Shown piece by piece: positions 54,385-63,446 of a stretch of DNA of 64,000 bases. Both the position numbers and the translations under genes were made by a program. The notes beneath the pieces are model-generated. The model saw nothing but the letters and a program-made list of their open reading frames with translations, had not been told where the DNA came from and ran no database searches. Origin of the DNA: Paenochrobactrum glaciei (lineage in GTDB: Bacteria; Pseudomonadota; Alphaproteobacteria; Rhizobiales; Rhizobiaceae); contig NZ_BAAADE010000007.1 of assembly GCF_039522165.1 (NCBI RefSeq), forward strand, positions 1-64,000, written 5' to 3'. Position 1 is the first letter of the stretch; each line of letters opens with the position of its first letter.

Positions 54385-55539
54385 TTATTGGGTAAGCGTT
54401 TTATGAGCAATACCAACAAACATGCCGGCTGCCACAGGTAAAATTTCATCGCGGAAATTGTAAAGCGGATGATGCAAATAGGCACTATCCTCACCATTAC
54501 CGACAAAGAAAAAACTACCCGGACGCTGTTCCAGATAAAATGCAAAATCTTCTGCACCCATGGTCGGCATCTGAGACATTTGACTGGTATTATTCTTGCC
54601 AAACAATTCATGTGCCGTTTCAACGACCAATTCCGTTTCCGCAACTGAATTGACCAAAGACGGTATCCGCAATGTCATATTGACCTCGCATTGCGCGCCA
54701 TGCGCTTCGCAAACATTCGCAATGACTTTACGTAGCTCAGCATCAATAATAGCGGCCGCTTCCGGTGATCCGTCGCGGGTATTAATCACCATACTGGCAT
54801 CACCCGGAATGATATTCCCGGCACTGCCGCCATTAAACTGGGTAACCGTTACAACGCCTGCATCCAAAGGCGATAAACGACGCGATATGACACTTTGCAG
54901 CGACTGAATAATGGCAGAGCCAACAAAAATCGGGTCAATTGCCAGATCCGGCCTTGAAGCATGTCCGCCTTTACCTGAAATTTTAACCTCATAAAGCGTA
55001 TTGCCGCCCATAGCAGGGCCAGCTTTAGTAATGATATGACCAAGCGCATAACCAGGGCGGTTATGAAAACCGAAAACCTGTTCAACACCTTCCAGTGCGC
55101 CATCAGCAATCATTTGAGCCGCACCCTTGCCGACTTCTTCAGCCGGTTGGAAAAGCAGCTTGATTTTCCCGTTAAGCTTCGCGTGATCTTGCGCTAATTG
55201 ACCAGCTGCCAGCAACAATGTTGCCGTATGACCATCATGGCCACAGGCATGCATTTTACCGTCTATTGTTGAAGCATAAGCTAAGCCGGTTTCTTCTTGA
55301 ATAGGCAGTGCATCCATATCGGCCCGCAAACCAATCGTCGTACCAGCTCTGCCGGTATCAAGAGTTGCAACAATTCCTGTACCCGCAACATTGCGGCGCA
55401 ATTCATAGCCATAACGCTGCAAAGTTTCAGCCACCAGATCAGATGTGGCAAATTCTTCGAATTTCAGTTCAGGAAAACTATGCAATTGACGCCGGATGGC
55501 TGTCGCCTCCTCAATTGCCTCTTTGCTAAAAATAGTCAT
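54385..55539 (-). CDS. M20-family amidohydrolase (AbgA/AbgB or hippurate hydrolase type)
   Basis: A 384-residue metallopeptidase. Metal-binding motifs are LRADMDALPIQEETGL, MHACGHDGHTATLLLAAGQL, LLFQPAEEVGKGAAQMI, GFHNRPG and PTMGAEDFAFYLEQRPGSFF. The dimerisation domain is at about 180-295. It is a single-chain enzyme, whereas E. coli AbgA and AbgB are two chains. Likely hydrolyses an N-acyl amino acid or aminobenzoyl-glutamate brought in by the AbgT transporter encoded next. A LysR gene is divergently transcribed 142 bp away. Confidence 0.9.
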   Translation of the reverse strand: MTIFSKEAIEEATAIRRQLHSFPELKFEEFATSDLVAETLQRYGYELRRNVAGTGIVATLDTGRAGTTIGLRADMDALPIQEETGLAYASTIDGKMHACGHDGHTATLLLAAGQLAQDHAKLNGKIKLLFQPAEEVGKGAAQMIADGALEGVEQVFGFHNRPGYALGHIITKAGPAMGGNTLYEVKISGKGGHASRPDLAIDPIFVGSAIIQSLQSVISRRLSPLDAGVVTVTQFNGGSAGNIIPGDASMVINTRDGSPEAAAIIDAELRKVIANVCEAHGAQCEVNMTLRIPSLVNSVAETELVVETAHELFGKNNTSQMSQMPTMGAEDFAFYLEQRPGSFFFVGNGEDSAYLHHPLYNFRDEILPVAAGMFVGIAHKTLTQ

Positions 55540-55681
55540 TGAAACATCAACTCCCCGCCTCGGTTCCCGTGCCGCTAAACCTTTAATGGTAAAAAATTCC
55601 GGCAGTCATACCAACGGAATATTGTTGCAACAATTTCATAATTGCGTAAGCATCGTTGCAAAAAAGGCAAAGGTGAATGAA

Positions 55682-56587
55682 ATGCAACATTTAGCGCTTA
55701 AATACTTTCAAGAAGTTGCGCGAACGGGCTCTGTTACGGAAGCTTCATTACAGCTGAATGTATCCGCATCTGCCATCAGCCGCCAAATTACCAAACTTGA
55801 ACAAGATTTAAATGTTGCCTTATTCGAGCGCCGCCCTCGCGGGATGGTTTTAAGTCAGGCAGGCGAATTGCTGGCACAACATGTCACCCGTTTAGCGCTA
55901 GACACCGAGCGCGCTCTTTCTGATGTCAAAGAAATGCATCAGATACAGCGTGGCGTCGTCAAAATTGCCACCTATGAAGGTTTTTCAATTCTGGTACTGG
56001 CTGATATTATTGCACAATTTCAGCAACAATATCCATCCGTCGAAATTCAGGTTTGGGTCGGAAATTCCATTGATATTTGTCAGCGCATAAGCAACGGTCA
56101 GTCGGATATCGGCATTGTTTATAGCTATGCTGTACCATCCCATCTGCAAGTGGAGCACATGACAAAGCGGCCGATATTTGTTCTTGTCCCCCCTGATCAT
56201 CCGCTTAGCGAGCGCGAAGAAATAACCCTGACAGAAGCCGTGCAATATCCTTTTGCACTACCCGATCACGACCGCACACAGCGCCACTTGATCAATACGG
56301 CACTGGCAAGCACGGGATTGGCAATTGATCCGGTATTTTCTTCCAATTCAATGGCAACATTGCTGATTTATGCGCAAAAAGCGGGCTGTTTGCTGTTTTC
56401 AAGCGCCGATATTCAAGAAACAAACGGCTTTTTGAGCAATGCAAAATCCGTGAAAATCGACAATGCTATTTTGCAATCAAGCGTCGCACAGGTCATTACG
56501 ATGAAAAATCGGCAGCTTCCAACATCAGTTCAAGCCTTTTTAAGTTTCTTAACAGAGAGAATGCCGGCTTTTTCAGAGACGCCTTGA
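55682..56587 (+). CDS. LysR-family regulator divergent from the M20/abgT operon
   Basis: 301 residues. HTH at about 1-60 (LKYFQEVARTGSVTEASLQL, NVSASAISRQITKLEQDLNV), then a type-2 periplasmic-binding fold effector domain. ATG at 55682, preceded by AGGTGA, is preferred; the longer frame to 55496 reads back into the M20 gene. Likely controls the divergent amidohydrolase-transporter pair. Effector unknown. Confidence 0.9.
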   Translation: MQHLALKYFQEVARTGSVTEASLQLNVSASAISRQITKLEQDLNVALFERRPRGMVLSQAGELLAQHVTRLALDTERALSDVKEMHQIQRGVVKIATYEGFSILVLADIIAQFQQQYPSVEIQVWVGNSIDICQRISNGQSDIGIVYSYAVPSHLQVEHMTKRPIFVLVPPDHPLSEREEITLTEAVQYPFALPDHDRTQRHLINTALASTGLAIDPVFSSNSMATLLIYAQKAGCLLFSSADIQETNGFLSNAKSVKIDNAILQSSVAQVITMKNRQLPTSVQAFLSFLTERMPAFSETP

Positions 56588-56635
56588 GACAAGCATTATA
56601 AAAGATGTCATAGCGACAGCTTGTAGTTCCACAAA

Positions 56636-56658
56636 AATATGAGTAATGAAGTCATATT
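56636..56658. promoter_or_regulatory. Candidate RirA iron-responsive operator
   Basis: AATATGA (56636-56642) and TCATATT (56652-56658) are perfect inverted arms 9 bp apart. Their inner bases form TGA-N9-TCA, the published iron-responsive operator of rhizobial RirA. It lies about 65-90 bp upstream of the ECF sigma gene, so iron repression of the whole Fec-type set is plausible. Confidence 0.6.
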
Positions 56659-56724
56659 AACACATCATTACCACACATCACACCGCGTAATTTGTTAGAA
56701 ACTGCGCCATAAGCGAAAAATGTC

Positions 56725-57225
56725 ATGAATTGGGATATCCAAGATCTGTTCAGAAGGCATGCAACGGATATTGCCCGTTTTCTGCGACAGCGCGGACACG
56801 ATCCCGAAACCGTGAAAGATATCACTCAAGATACTTTCATGCGTATTCATAACACTGAAAAACGCACTGATATCAATAATATACGCTCTTATTTGTTCCG
56901 CATCGCTGATAATCTTGCCAAAGATTATTTTCGTGCTGCAAAGGCACAAAACCGGTATTTAAGCCCCTCCGAAACATTTGATGCCATTGACGAAAGCCCT
57001 GATCAGGAGCGTGTGACGGATTATCGCCAACGCCTGCAAATGCTTGAAAATGCAGTTGCAACTTTGCCGCCTCGGCAAAAGGAAGTTTTTCTGCTGCACA
57101 AATTCGATGGCCTCAGCCATGTCGAAATTGCTCAAAAACTAGGCATCACGCGCAGCGCAGTAGAAAAACTGATCATGAAGGCGCTTGCGCATTGCCGTGA
57201 TCATTTGGGCGAGCATCTGGAATGA
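56725..57225 (+). CDS. ECF sigma factor, FecI type
   Basis: 166 residues. Region 2 at about 10-75 (DIARFLRQRGHDPETVKDIT, QDTFMRIHN, IRSYLFRIADNLAKDYFRAA) and region 4 at about 105-160 (LPPRQKEVFLLHKFDGLSHV, EIAQKLGITRSAVEKLIMKA). Followed by FecR and an STN-domain receptor, so it responds to an external iron carrier via cell-surface signalling and transcribes the receptor gene. A TGA-N9-TCA iron box lies upstream. Confidence 0.93.
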   Translation: MNWDIQDLFRRHATDIARFLRQRGHDPETVKDITQDTFMRIHNTEKRTDINNIRSYLFRIADNLAKDYFRAAKAQNRYLSPSETFDAIDESPDQERVTDYRQRLQMLENAVATLPPRQKEVFLLHKFDGLSHVEIAQKLGITRSAVEKLIMKALAHCRDHLGEHLE

Positions 57226-57351
57226 CAATGATTACTTTTCTCTGCAATAAGGCTGAGGTATGGGGCTGTCTGAAACGTCTTAACTATAAGCCCTGCATAT
57301 CAGACAGAATTACGGCACTAGTTACGGTTAAGAAAATAGTCGGCGGTCACG

Positions 57352-58305
57352 ATGGTAAATATTAAAGACGACAAAGCTCAAACCTCCCGCAGCGAGGCAT
57401 TGGCATGGTTCGTTACCATCAATTCCGGCAATGCAACTGATGCTGAACGGAATGCCCATGCAGTTTGGCTGACAGCTAATCCTGAAAACGCAGCAGAATA
57501 TAATGCGCTGGGCTCCATATGGAGCGACCTTGATGCCATTGCCGATCCACGGCAAAAGAAGATCATCGAGTTGCCAGTTCCGCAAAAAACCACCTCACGG
57601 CGTGCCTTTTTATGGGCAAGCGGCGCATTAGCTGCCAGCGTAGCTGCCACTATCATCATCCAGCCGGACTTTCTCACCAGCGATTATGCAACAACCACCG
57701 GTGAGATGCGTAGTATCACCTTGGCAGATGGCAGCCATGTCGATCTTGATGCCTATACAGCAATCGCCGTTGATTATAGCGCCAACACACGTCTGATCAG
57801 GCTCTTGCATGGCCGCGCTTTTTTCGATGTTGCCAAAGATAGCAGCCGCCCATTTACCGTGCAGGCAGCAGGTGGCAGTGTAACCGCATTAGGTACCCGT
57901 TTTGTTGTGCATCAATGGGCTGATGAAGTGACAGTCTCAGTTGAGGAAAGTGCTGTTTCCATCATTGCACCCGATCAGACCACACGCGTTGTGCAAGCTT
58001 CGCAAGCAACAAGTTTTAACGCTGACGGCTTTGGTAGCTTGGATAGTGTGGATGCCAATATTGAAGCCGCTTGGAAAAGAGGCAAACTGATTTTTGAAGA
58101 TCGCCCGCTGCGACAAGTGCTGGCGGATATAAACCGTTACCGCCCTGGCACCATTCGTGCAACCAATGCAAAACTGCTTGATATGCGTGTCAGTGGTATT
58201 TTCGACATCCAAAACCCTGACGGCGTGCTGGATGTCATCCGCAACACTTTGCCAGTGCGCGTGACAGAGCTTACCCGCTATCTGGTATTTTTAAGCCCTG
58301 CGTGA
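57352..58305 (+). CDS. FecR-family anti-sigma/transmembrane signal transducer
   Basis: 317 residues. A cytoplasmic N-terminal DUF4880-like domain (SEALAWFVTINSGNATDAER, NAHAVWLTANPENAAEY) binds the sigma factor. A single membrane helix at about 83-102 includes RRAFLWASGALAAS, where a twin-arginine-like RR precedes the helix. The periplasmic FecR domain is at about 115-215 (DYATTTGEMRSITLADGSHV, LLHGRAFFDVAKDSSRPFTV) and the C-terminal STN-interacting domain follows. Family length is normal. It relays receptor occupancy to the ECF sigma factor. Confidence 0.92.
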   Translation: MVNIKDDKAQTSRSEALAWFVTINSGNATDAERNAHAVWLTANPENAAEYNALGSIWSDLDAIADPRQKKIIELPVPQKTTSRRAFLWASGALAASVAATIIIQPDFLTSDYATTTGEMRSITLADGSHVDLDAYTAIAVDYSANTRLIRLLHGRAFFDVAKDSSRPFTVQAAGGSVTALGTRFVVHQWADEVTVSVEESAVSIIAPDQTTRVVQASQATSFNADGFGSLDSVDANIEAAWKRGKLIFEDRPLRQVLADINRYRPGTIRATNAKLLDMRVSGIFDIQNPDGVLDVIRNTLPVRVTELTRYLVFLSPA

Positions 58306-58331
58306 GCGCAAAAGCCTTACCTAAAAGATCA

Positions 58332-58356
58332 GAAAATAAATATGATATTTATTTTC
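58332..58356. promoter_or_regulatory. Perfect 25-bp AT-rich palindrome upstream of the TonB receptor
   Basis: GAAAATAAATAT (58332-58343), a central G, and ATATTTATTTTC (58345-58356) form an uninterrupted inverted repeat 100 bp before the receptor ATG. It could be an operator for an iron regulator (Fur/Mur-like) or a weak hairpin terminator after fecR. Nearby GAGTC/GACTC (about 58373-58390) forms a second small hairpin. Confidence 0.55.
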
Positions 58357-58455
58357 AACTTTTATGGTGAGGGAGTCGACTGCAGGACTCGTCTTGTTCG
58401 TGAAGGGCATTGTTAAGCCGCTAAGTACGATCAGGACGGAGTATCATCAAAAGCC

Positions 58456-61005
58456 ATGCATATGGAATTTTCAAGCAATTTATCCAAGCGGATGAAAACA
58501 GGAAAACTGTTGCTGGCTCTGCTGGCCACAACCGCAATTCAGATCAGCCCATCCTTTGTGCAAGCCAGCCATGCCCAGCAGGCAAACATCACTTATGCCA
58601 TTCCGGCCGGATCGCTGGGCGCTGTCATTTCCAGTTTTGGCGATAGTTCAAACCTGCAAATCCTTTATCCTGCTGACCTCGTTCGCGGCAAACGCTCGGC
58701 CGGTCTGCATGGCAGTATGAGCAAACAAGAAGCTTTGTCACGCCTACTCGCCGGCACGGGCTTAAGCTACAATTTCACCAGTGCAAATACGGTAACAATT
58801 ACCGACCGCGTTGCCGCGGCGACCAGCAATGTGAGCAGTGCAGATGGCTCCATCATGCTGGAAACCATCACTGTCAGCGGCGCATTAAACAATGCCGACA
58901 AACCTTATCAAACATCCGGCTCCTCTTCTTATATCAGCGCCGAGCAAATTCAGATTGTACCGCCTTCTTCAACCGGCGATATTTTGCGCAATGCACCGGG
59001 TGTATTTTCTTCAGGCAACCGTACCGGTCAGGCACTTGATGTTAATATACGCGGGCTGCAAGGAATGAACCGCATTGCCACTTTGGTGGACGGTGCACAG
59101 CAGAGCTCATCCGCCTATCGTGGTTATAAAGGCATGAGCAGCCGCACCTTTGTTGACCCTGAATTTATTGGTGGTATCGACATTCAAAAAGGGCCGCCAT
59201 CAGGCGCACAAGGCAGCGGCTCGATGGGTGGTGTGGTCAATATGCGGACGCTTAACGCTGATGACATCATTATGGACGGTAAGTCTTATGGTGTTAAAAT
59301 CAAAGGTGGCTTTTCCGGCAACAGCGCCAAGCCACGTGAATATTTTTCTCCGCCTGAGACAGAAGCACCTCGTTTTGGCGGCAATGACTGGCTGAACGGC
59401 AACAGCAATATCGGCAGTATTGCACTTGCCACCAAGCAGGATAATTATGAGCTTGTCGGTGCTTTTGCCTATCGCCGCAACGGCAATTATTTTGCCGGTA
59501 AACATGGCGAGCGTGAGGTCAAACGCTATTCCTTCGGCGGAAAATATAATTGGGGCCCGATGTCTGCCTATAGGCCCGGCAGCGAAATTTTTAATACATC
59601 CCAAGACACCAAATCTTTATTGCTGAAGGGCAAATTTAACTTCGATCACGACCAGACAGTCGAGCTCGGTTATATCCGCTACGACAGCAAATATGGTGAA
59701 GAATACGGGGATATGAATAATCCGGTCGCCATTGGTGGCTGGCCACCTTATCAAGCCAATTTAAGCCGCACCAAATCCGACATGTATACGGCAAAATATA
59801 CATGGAACCCTGAAGAAAATGACCTGATTAATTTCCAGACCAATGTCTGGCATACACGGCTTAATGATAATTGGGCAGCGATTGAAATTCTGACCGGTGT
59901 GCCGGGGGATACCAAAACGGACACAACCGGTGTGGAAGTCACCAACGCATCCCATATCGACAGCGACTTCGGCCTTTTTGACCTTAATTATGGCGCAACT
60001 TACTCTCACGAAAAGACAGTGCAAAATCCGGGCACCAATATCGGGATGGAGGGAAGCCGCGCCGTTGGTGCCGTTTTCGCCAATGCCGATTATAAGCCGG
60101 TTGACTGGCTGACATTAAGTGCGGGCTTGCGTTACCAAGCCTATGAGACACGCGACAACAGTGAAAATTCCACTATTAAAGGGTTAGACGGCTCACGGCT
60201 GACACCAAGGCTTGGCGTCACTGTCGAACCACTCGACGGCTTCCAAATCTTTGGTAACTATGCCCAAGGCTGGCGCCCGCCGAGCATCCGCGAAACGCTT
60301 TTCAATATGCCGGGCTTGATTGAACCGAACCCGCTTTTAAAGCCTGAGCGCTCCAAAAACTATGAAATAGGCATCAATTATCTGAATGATAATCTGCTGC
60401 TGGATGATGACAAATTACGTCTGAAATTGTCCTATTTTGATAATAGCTATGATGACTATATTGTCAGAACTTATGGCAACCGTGCCGGTCTGCCTTATCC
60501 GTATCGCGTCTATGCCAATATTGACGGCGCAAAGTTTAAAGGCTTTGAAATTTCAGCTTCTTATGATGCGGGCATGTTCTTTGCGGACGCCAATTTCAAC
60601 CGCTATACCAATGTGAAATATTGCTATGCGGCCAAGGCTGGTCAAAATGCTGAATGCAATGATGGCACTCCGCCGGATGACTATCAGGCCATTTATGTGC
60701 CCCCCGTCTATAGCGGGTCGCTGACCATCGGCGCTCGTTTCCTTGAAGAAACACTCACGGTTGGCGGCCGCGTCAATTTTGTCGGCGACCGAGCGCTAAA
60801 ACGCAGTGGTGTCGGCATGGTGGAAAGCGAGTGGCGCTCCTATCAGGTCTATGACACCTTCGCTTCTTATAAATTGAATGAAAACTTCTCATTCAATGCA
60901 AGTATCGAGAATGTTTTTGACCTTTATTATCTTGATGCGATGAGCGAGGCTTTGACCCCATCACCGGGGCGCACATTCCGCATCAGTGCGACAGCCCGCT
61001 TCTGA
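58456..61005 (+). CDS. TonB-dependent receptor with N-terminal STN signalling domain, haem-receptor-like
   Basis: 849 residues. Signal peptide to about residue 42 (ASHAQQA), STN domain at about 50-115 (IPAGSLGAVISSFGDSSNLQ, GSMSKQEALSRLLAGTGLSY), plug at about 135-275 (PSSTGDILRNAPGVFSSGNR, VNIRGLQGMNRIATLVDGAQ), then a 22-strand barrel ending SATARF. WRPPSIRETLF and NPLLKPERS match the FRAP and NPNL boxes of haem/haemoglobin receptors in position, but no His lies between them. With the ECF and FecR genes it forms a trans-envelope signalling unit, comparable to HasR/HasI/HasS or FecA. Ligand uncertain. Confidence 0.92.
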   Translation: MHMEFSSNLSKRMKTGKLLLALLATTAIQISPSFVQASHAQQANITYAIPAGSLGAVISSFGDSSNLQILYPADLVRGKRSAGLHGSMSKQEALSRLLAGTGLSYNFTSANTVTITDRVAAATSNVSSADGSIMLETITVSGALNNADKPYQTSGSSSYISAEQIQIVPPSSTGDILRNAPGVFSSGNRTGQALDVNIRGLQGMNRIATLVDGAQQSSSAYRGYKGMSSRTFVDPEFIGGIDIQKGPPSGAQGSGSMGGVVNMRTLNADDIIMDGKSYGVKIKGGFSGNSAKPREYFSPPETEAPRFGGNDWLNGNSNIGSIALATKQDNYELVGAFAYRRNGNYFAGKHGEREVKRYSFGGKYNWGPMSAYRPGSEIFNTSQDTKSLLLKGKFNFDHDQTVELGYIRYDSKYGEEYGDMNNPVAIGGWPPYQANLSRTKSDMYTAKYTWNPEENDLINFQTNVWHTRLNDNWAAIEILTGVPGDTKTDTTGVEVTNASHIDSDFGLFDLNYGATYSHEKTVQNPGTNIGMEGSRAVGAVFANADYKPVDWLTLSAGLRYQAYETRDNSENSTIKGLDGSRLTPRLGVTVEPLDGFQIFGNYAQGWRPPSIRETLFNMPGLIEPNPLLKPERSKNYEIGINYLNDNLLLDDDKLRLKLSYFDNSYDDYIVRTYGNRAGLPYPYRVYANIDGAKFKGFEISASYDAGMFFADANFNRYTNVKYCYAAKAGQNAECNDGTPPDDYQAIYVPPVYSGSLTIGARFLEETLTVGGRVNFVGDRALKRSGVGMVESEWRSYQVYDTFASYKLNENFSFNASIENVFDLYYLDAMSEALTPSPGRTFRISATARF

Positions 61006-61013
61006 CCTTTTAC

Positions 61014-61057
61014 AGCCCATCAGGCGACAGAGCTCGCCTGATGGGCTTCTTATTTTT
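61014..61057 (+). terminator. Terminator of the TonB receptor gene
   Basis: AGCCCATCAGGCGA (61014-61027) pairs perfectly with TCGCCTGATGGGCT (61034-61047) and is followed by a T-rich run. Confidence 0.88.
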
Positions 61058-61144
61058 AAATACGTACTAGTCACTATAAATGAACTTGCATCACATTGTT
61101 TTTAAGCGAGTGAAAAAATCGCTCTGCCTCATAAAAATGAGCAC

Positions 61145-61166
61145 TATCACCACAGAAATGGTGATA
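61145..61166. promoter_or_regulatory. Inverted repeat upstream of the TRIC-type channel gene
   Basis: TATCACCA (61145-61152) and TGGTGATA (61159-61166), 6 bp apart, lie about 100 bp before the channel gene. Also nearby is AGCGA/TCGCT near 61106-61124. Candidate operator; function not known. Confidence 0.35.
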
Positions 61167-61261
61167 ATTGTCCGCTTCGATTATGCGTCATCCCGAATTC
61201 ATAATTAAAATGGCTATTGAATGAATAGCTTTAATACCGCTGAAATTTAAAATACCGAAAT

Positions 61262-61900
61262 ATGATTGACTATATAAACAACAATATTATTCACATCCTA
61301 TATGTAATTGCCATTATAGCCGAAGCAATGACCGCTGCACTCGCAGCAGGCAGACGACAAATGGACTGGATTGGTGTATTTATACTTGGATGCATTACAG
61401 CTCTAGGCGGCGGCTCTGTACGAGATGTTTTACTTAATCACCATCCAATTACCTGGGTCGCAAATCCCGTTTATTTAATGATTACCGGTTGCGCTGCTTT
61501 GCTGACCATTCCGATCGCTCGTTGCATGCGTCATTTACGCAAGCTATTTTTATTTCTTGATGCAATCGGCCTAGTCGTCTTCACTGTTATCGGCTGTAAA
61601 ATTGCCATTACCATGGGCTTGCCAACCATCATTGTTATTGTAGCAGGCGTAATAACAGGCTGCGTTGGTGGCGTTTTAAGGGATATTCTTTGCAACGATA
61701 TTCCATTGCTTTTGCGCTCGGAATTATATGCAACCGTATCAGTGGTTACAGGCAGCCTGTATTTATTGGCTACGCATATAAACATATCCGTAGAAATAGC
61801 CGCGATTTTTGCAATGCTCGTTGGGTTGACTTTACGTTTACTCGCAATCAAGTTCAAATTAGGCATGCCCAAATTCGTATATAATGAAGACTATCATTAA
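61262..61900 (+). CDS. Trimeric intracellular cation channel (TRIC/UPF0126) family protein
   Basis: A 212-residue protein with seven membrane helices as two UPF0126 repeats. The repeat signatures GCITALGGGSVRDVLLNHHP and GVITGCVGGVLRDILCNDIP are visible and are paired as in bacterial TRIC channels (YadS-like). No good ribosome site precedes the ATG. Base composition is more AT-rich than the housekeeping genes, and it borders a region of IS decay. Confidence 0.9.
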   Translation: MIDYINNNIIHILYVIAIIAEAMTAALAAGRRQMDWIGVFILGCITALGGGSVRDVLLNHHPITWVANPVYLMITGCAALLTIPIARCMRHLRKLFLFLDAIGLVVFTVIGCKIAITMGLPTIIVIVAGVITGCVGGVLRDILCNDIPLLLRSELYATVSVVTGSLYLLATHINISVEIAAIFAMLVGLTLRLLAIKFKLGMPKFVYNEDYH

Positions 61901-61965
61901 TCTCCCTATCCATGCGGATTCTCTTTGATCCCACATGGATGAGTGCAAAATGAAGCCGTTTGAAT

Positions 61966-62323
61966 TTAGCCCTTTGGCCGCTCACCATTGACTAAACGCT
62001 GTTCAATATCATTAAGTACCGGCAGTAAATCTGCAACCGTATCAATAATATAATCCGGCCTATGTCGCCCTAAAACATCAGAAGCACGTGCGCGCAATTT
62101 TTGCACCTCCTCATCCGACATAGCTGCCAATTGCTCAGGCGTAACACCTGCCTCATTGCCGCTCAGCGTAACAGCCACTGTCCAGCATCCGGCCTCACGC
62201 CCTTCATCAATGCCAACGCCGATATTTTCAACTTTTACCACCGCATGAGCAGGCCAAACCTGAAGATCTAAAAAGCATTGATACATATTCATCGGTGTCA
62301 GGCGGCCATATGGCAAATCACCG
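61966..62323 (-). pseudogene. phnX: 5'-truncated phosphonoacetaldehyde hydrolase (phnX remnant)
   Basis: About 118 C-terminal residues of PhnX: AVVKVENIGVGIDEGREAGC then WTVAVTLSGNEAGVTPEQLA and PDYIIDTVADLLPVLNDIEQ. The family is about 270 residues; the N-terminal half with the nucleophile Asp and the Schiff-base Lys is missing. Homology stops at about 62323, where the left end of an IS3-type element (TGGACTTGC) begins; the open frame continues into IS sequence only by chance. Full PhnX hydrolyses phosphonoacetaldehyde to acetaldehyde and phosphate; this copy cannot. Confidence 0.85.
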
Positions 62324-62646
62324 TGGACTTGCTTCGTAAAAGTGGAGAGATTTTCTTGAGCAGAAAGGAAACTTACATGACGAAGCGAGCAGACTTTACG
62401 AAGGAATTTGAACGAGAAGCAATTCCACTTGCTGAGACAAGCGGTCGAACCCATAAGGAGGTCGCAGAAAATCTCGGCATAGGTCTTTTGACACGAACAC
62501 GCTGGTTTTCCCGCAATCGTGACCCTGGCATGAATGACCCTTGCCAGCGCAAGTCCGAAGAAAGATATGTCGGTTGAGCTTAAACGCCTTCGCCGTGAAA
62601 ACGAGTTGCTGCCTCAGGAGCGAGATTTATTAAAAAGGCTGCTGTA
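62324..62646 (+). mobile_element. Remnant of an IS3-family element (frameshifted orfA)
   Basis: The left end TGGACTTGC at 62324 is inserted in phnX. An orfA begins at ATG 62377 after AAAGGA: MTKRADFTKEFEREAIPLAE then TSGRTHKEVAENLGIG, an IS3-group OrfA helix-turn-helix. A frameshift near 62530 moves the rest (SVELKRLRRENELLPQERDL, a leucine-zipper region) to another frame, ending at 62646. There is no orfB, so it is dead. Confidence 0.82.
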
Positions 62647-62705
62647 GATTCAACCTGTCAACGCAACATAAACTTCCAATAGTTGCTTTCACAGGTGTTC
62701 AGCGA

Positions 62706-63446
62706 TGAAGAGAAAATTCACACAGTCAGAAAAAGAAACATGCTGGTCTTTATGGAGGAAGGACTTGAATTCAGCGACATTGGTCGCGTGTTGAGTACTA
62801 AGCCTGGTTCTATATTTACGTTTCTTCGAGAGCATAGCGAGGTCACATTACCAAGACCTTAAAAGAGCCAAATAAGTCTAGCTGCGAATATTGCTATCAG
62901 ACAAATAGCATGCTCGCTGCGTCGTTCTCCATCGACGATTTCATGGGATATAAATAAAAATGGAGGCATAGGAAAATACAGAGCGATTGTAGCTGAAGCT
63001 GCTGCATGGAAACGGGCTAAAAGGCCGAAACCAGCAAAACTAGCTATCAATATTCCATTAAAATCTCTTGTCATTGAAAAACTTCAATTAAAATGGTCGC
63101 CAGAGCAAATATCAGGGTGGCTCAAAATTGAATTTCCATTTCTCAAAAACATGCAGATCTCCCCAGAGACAATATATAAAAGTCTTTATATTCGCTCACG
63201 CGAATTGCTTGATATCGCCTTGATGAACAGCCTCCGTAGGGCACATAAAATACGACAGAGTAAGCGTCACTCTCGACGAGATGATCGAGGCTCAATCAGT
63301 ATTGTGAACGGGATATTCTTACATAAAAGGCCATCAGAGATAGATGAGCGTTCAATATCAGGTCATTGGGACAGTGACTTGATCAGTGGTTCTGGAAATA
63401 CGCATAGTGACACGAGCAATCTCTTGCTTCAAGCGCCTGATCTCTG
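62706..63446 (+). pseudogene. Degenerate IS30-family transposase
   Basis: Pieces of one protein are spread over several frames. MKRKFTQSEK at 62706 is followed in another frame by SLWKEGLEFSDIGRVLSTKP. Then come RRSPSTISWDIN (the HTH), GGIGKYRAIVAEAAAWKRAK, KWSPEQISGWLKIEFPF and SPETIYKSLYIRSRELLDIA. The last block, RPSEIDERSISGHWDSDLIS then GSGNTH, is the IS30 motif before the second catalytic Asp. Homology stops near 63415 where the next IS fragment begins. Inactive. Confidence 0.82.

Noticed and set aside
56680..56700. GTTAGAAAC near the sigma gene as an Irr (ICE) box
   Set aside because: Only a half-site of the ICE palindrome is present; the TGA-N9-TCA box is a better iron signal.
62324..62454. 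N-terminal extension of the open frame over the phnX remnant
   Set aside because: The residues come from the reverse complement of the inserted IS3 left end, not from phnX.
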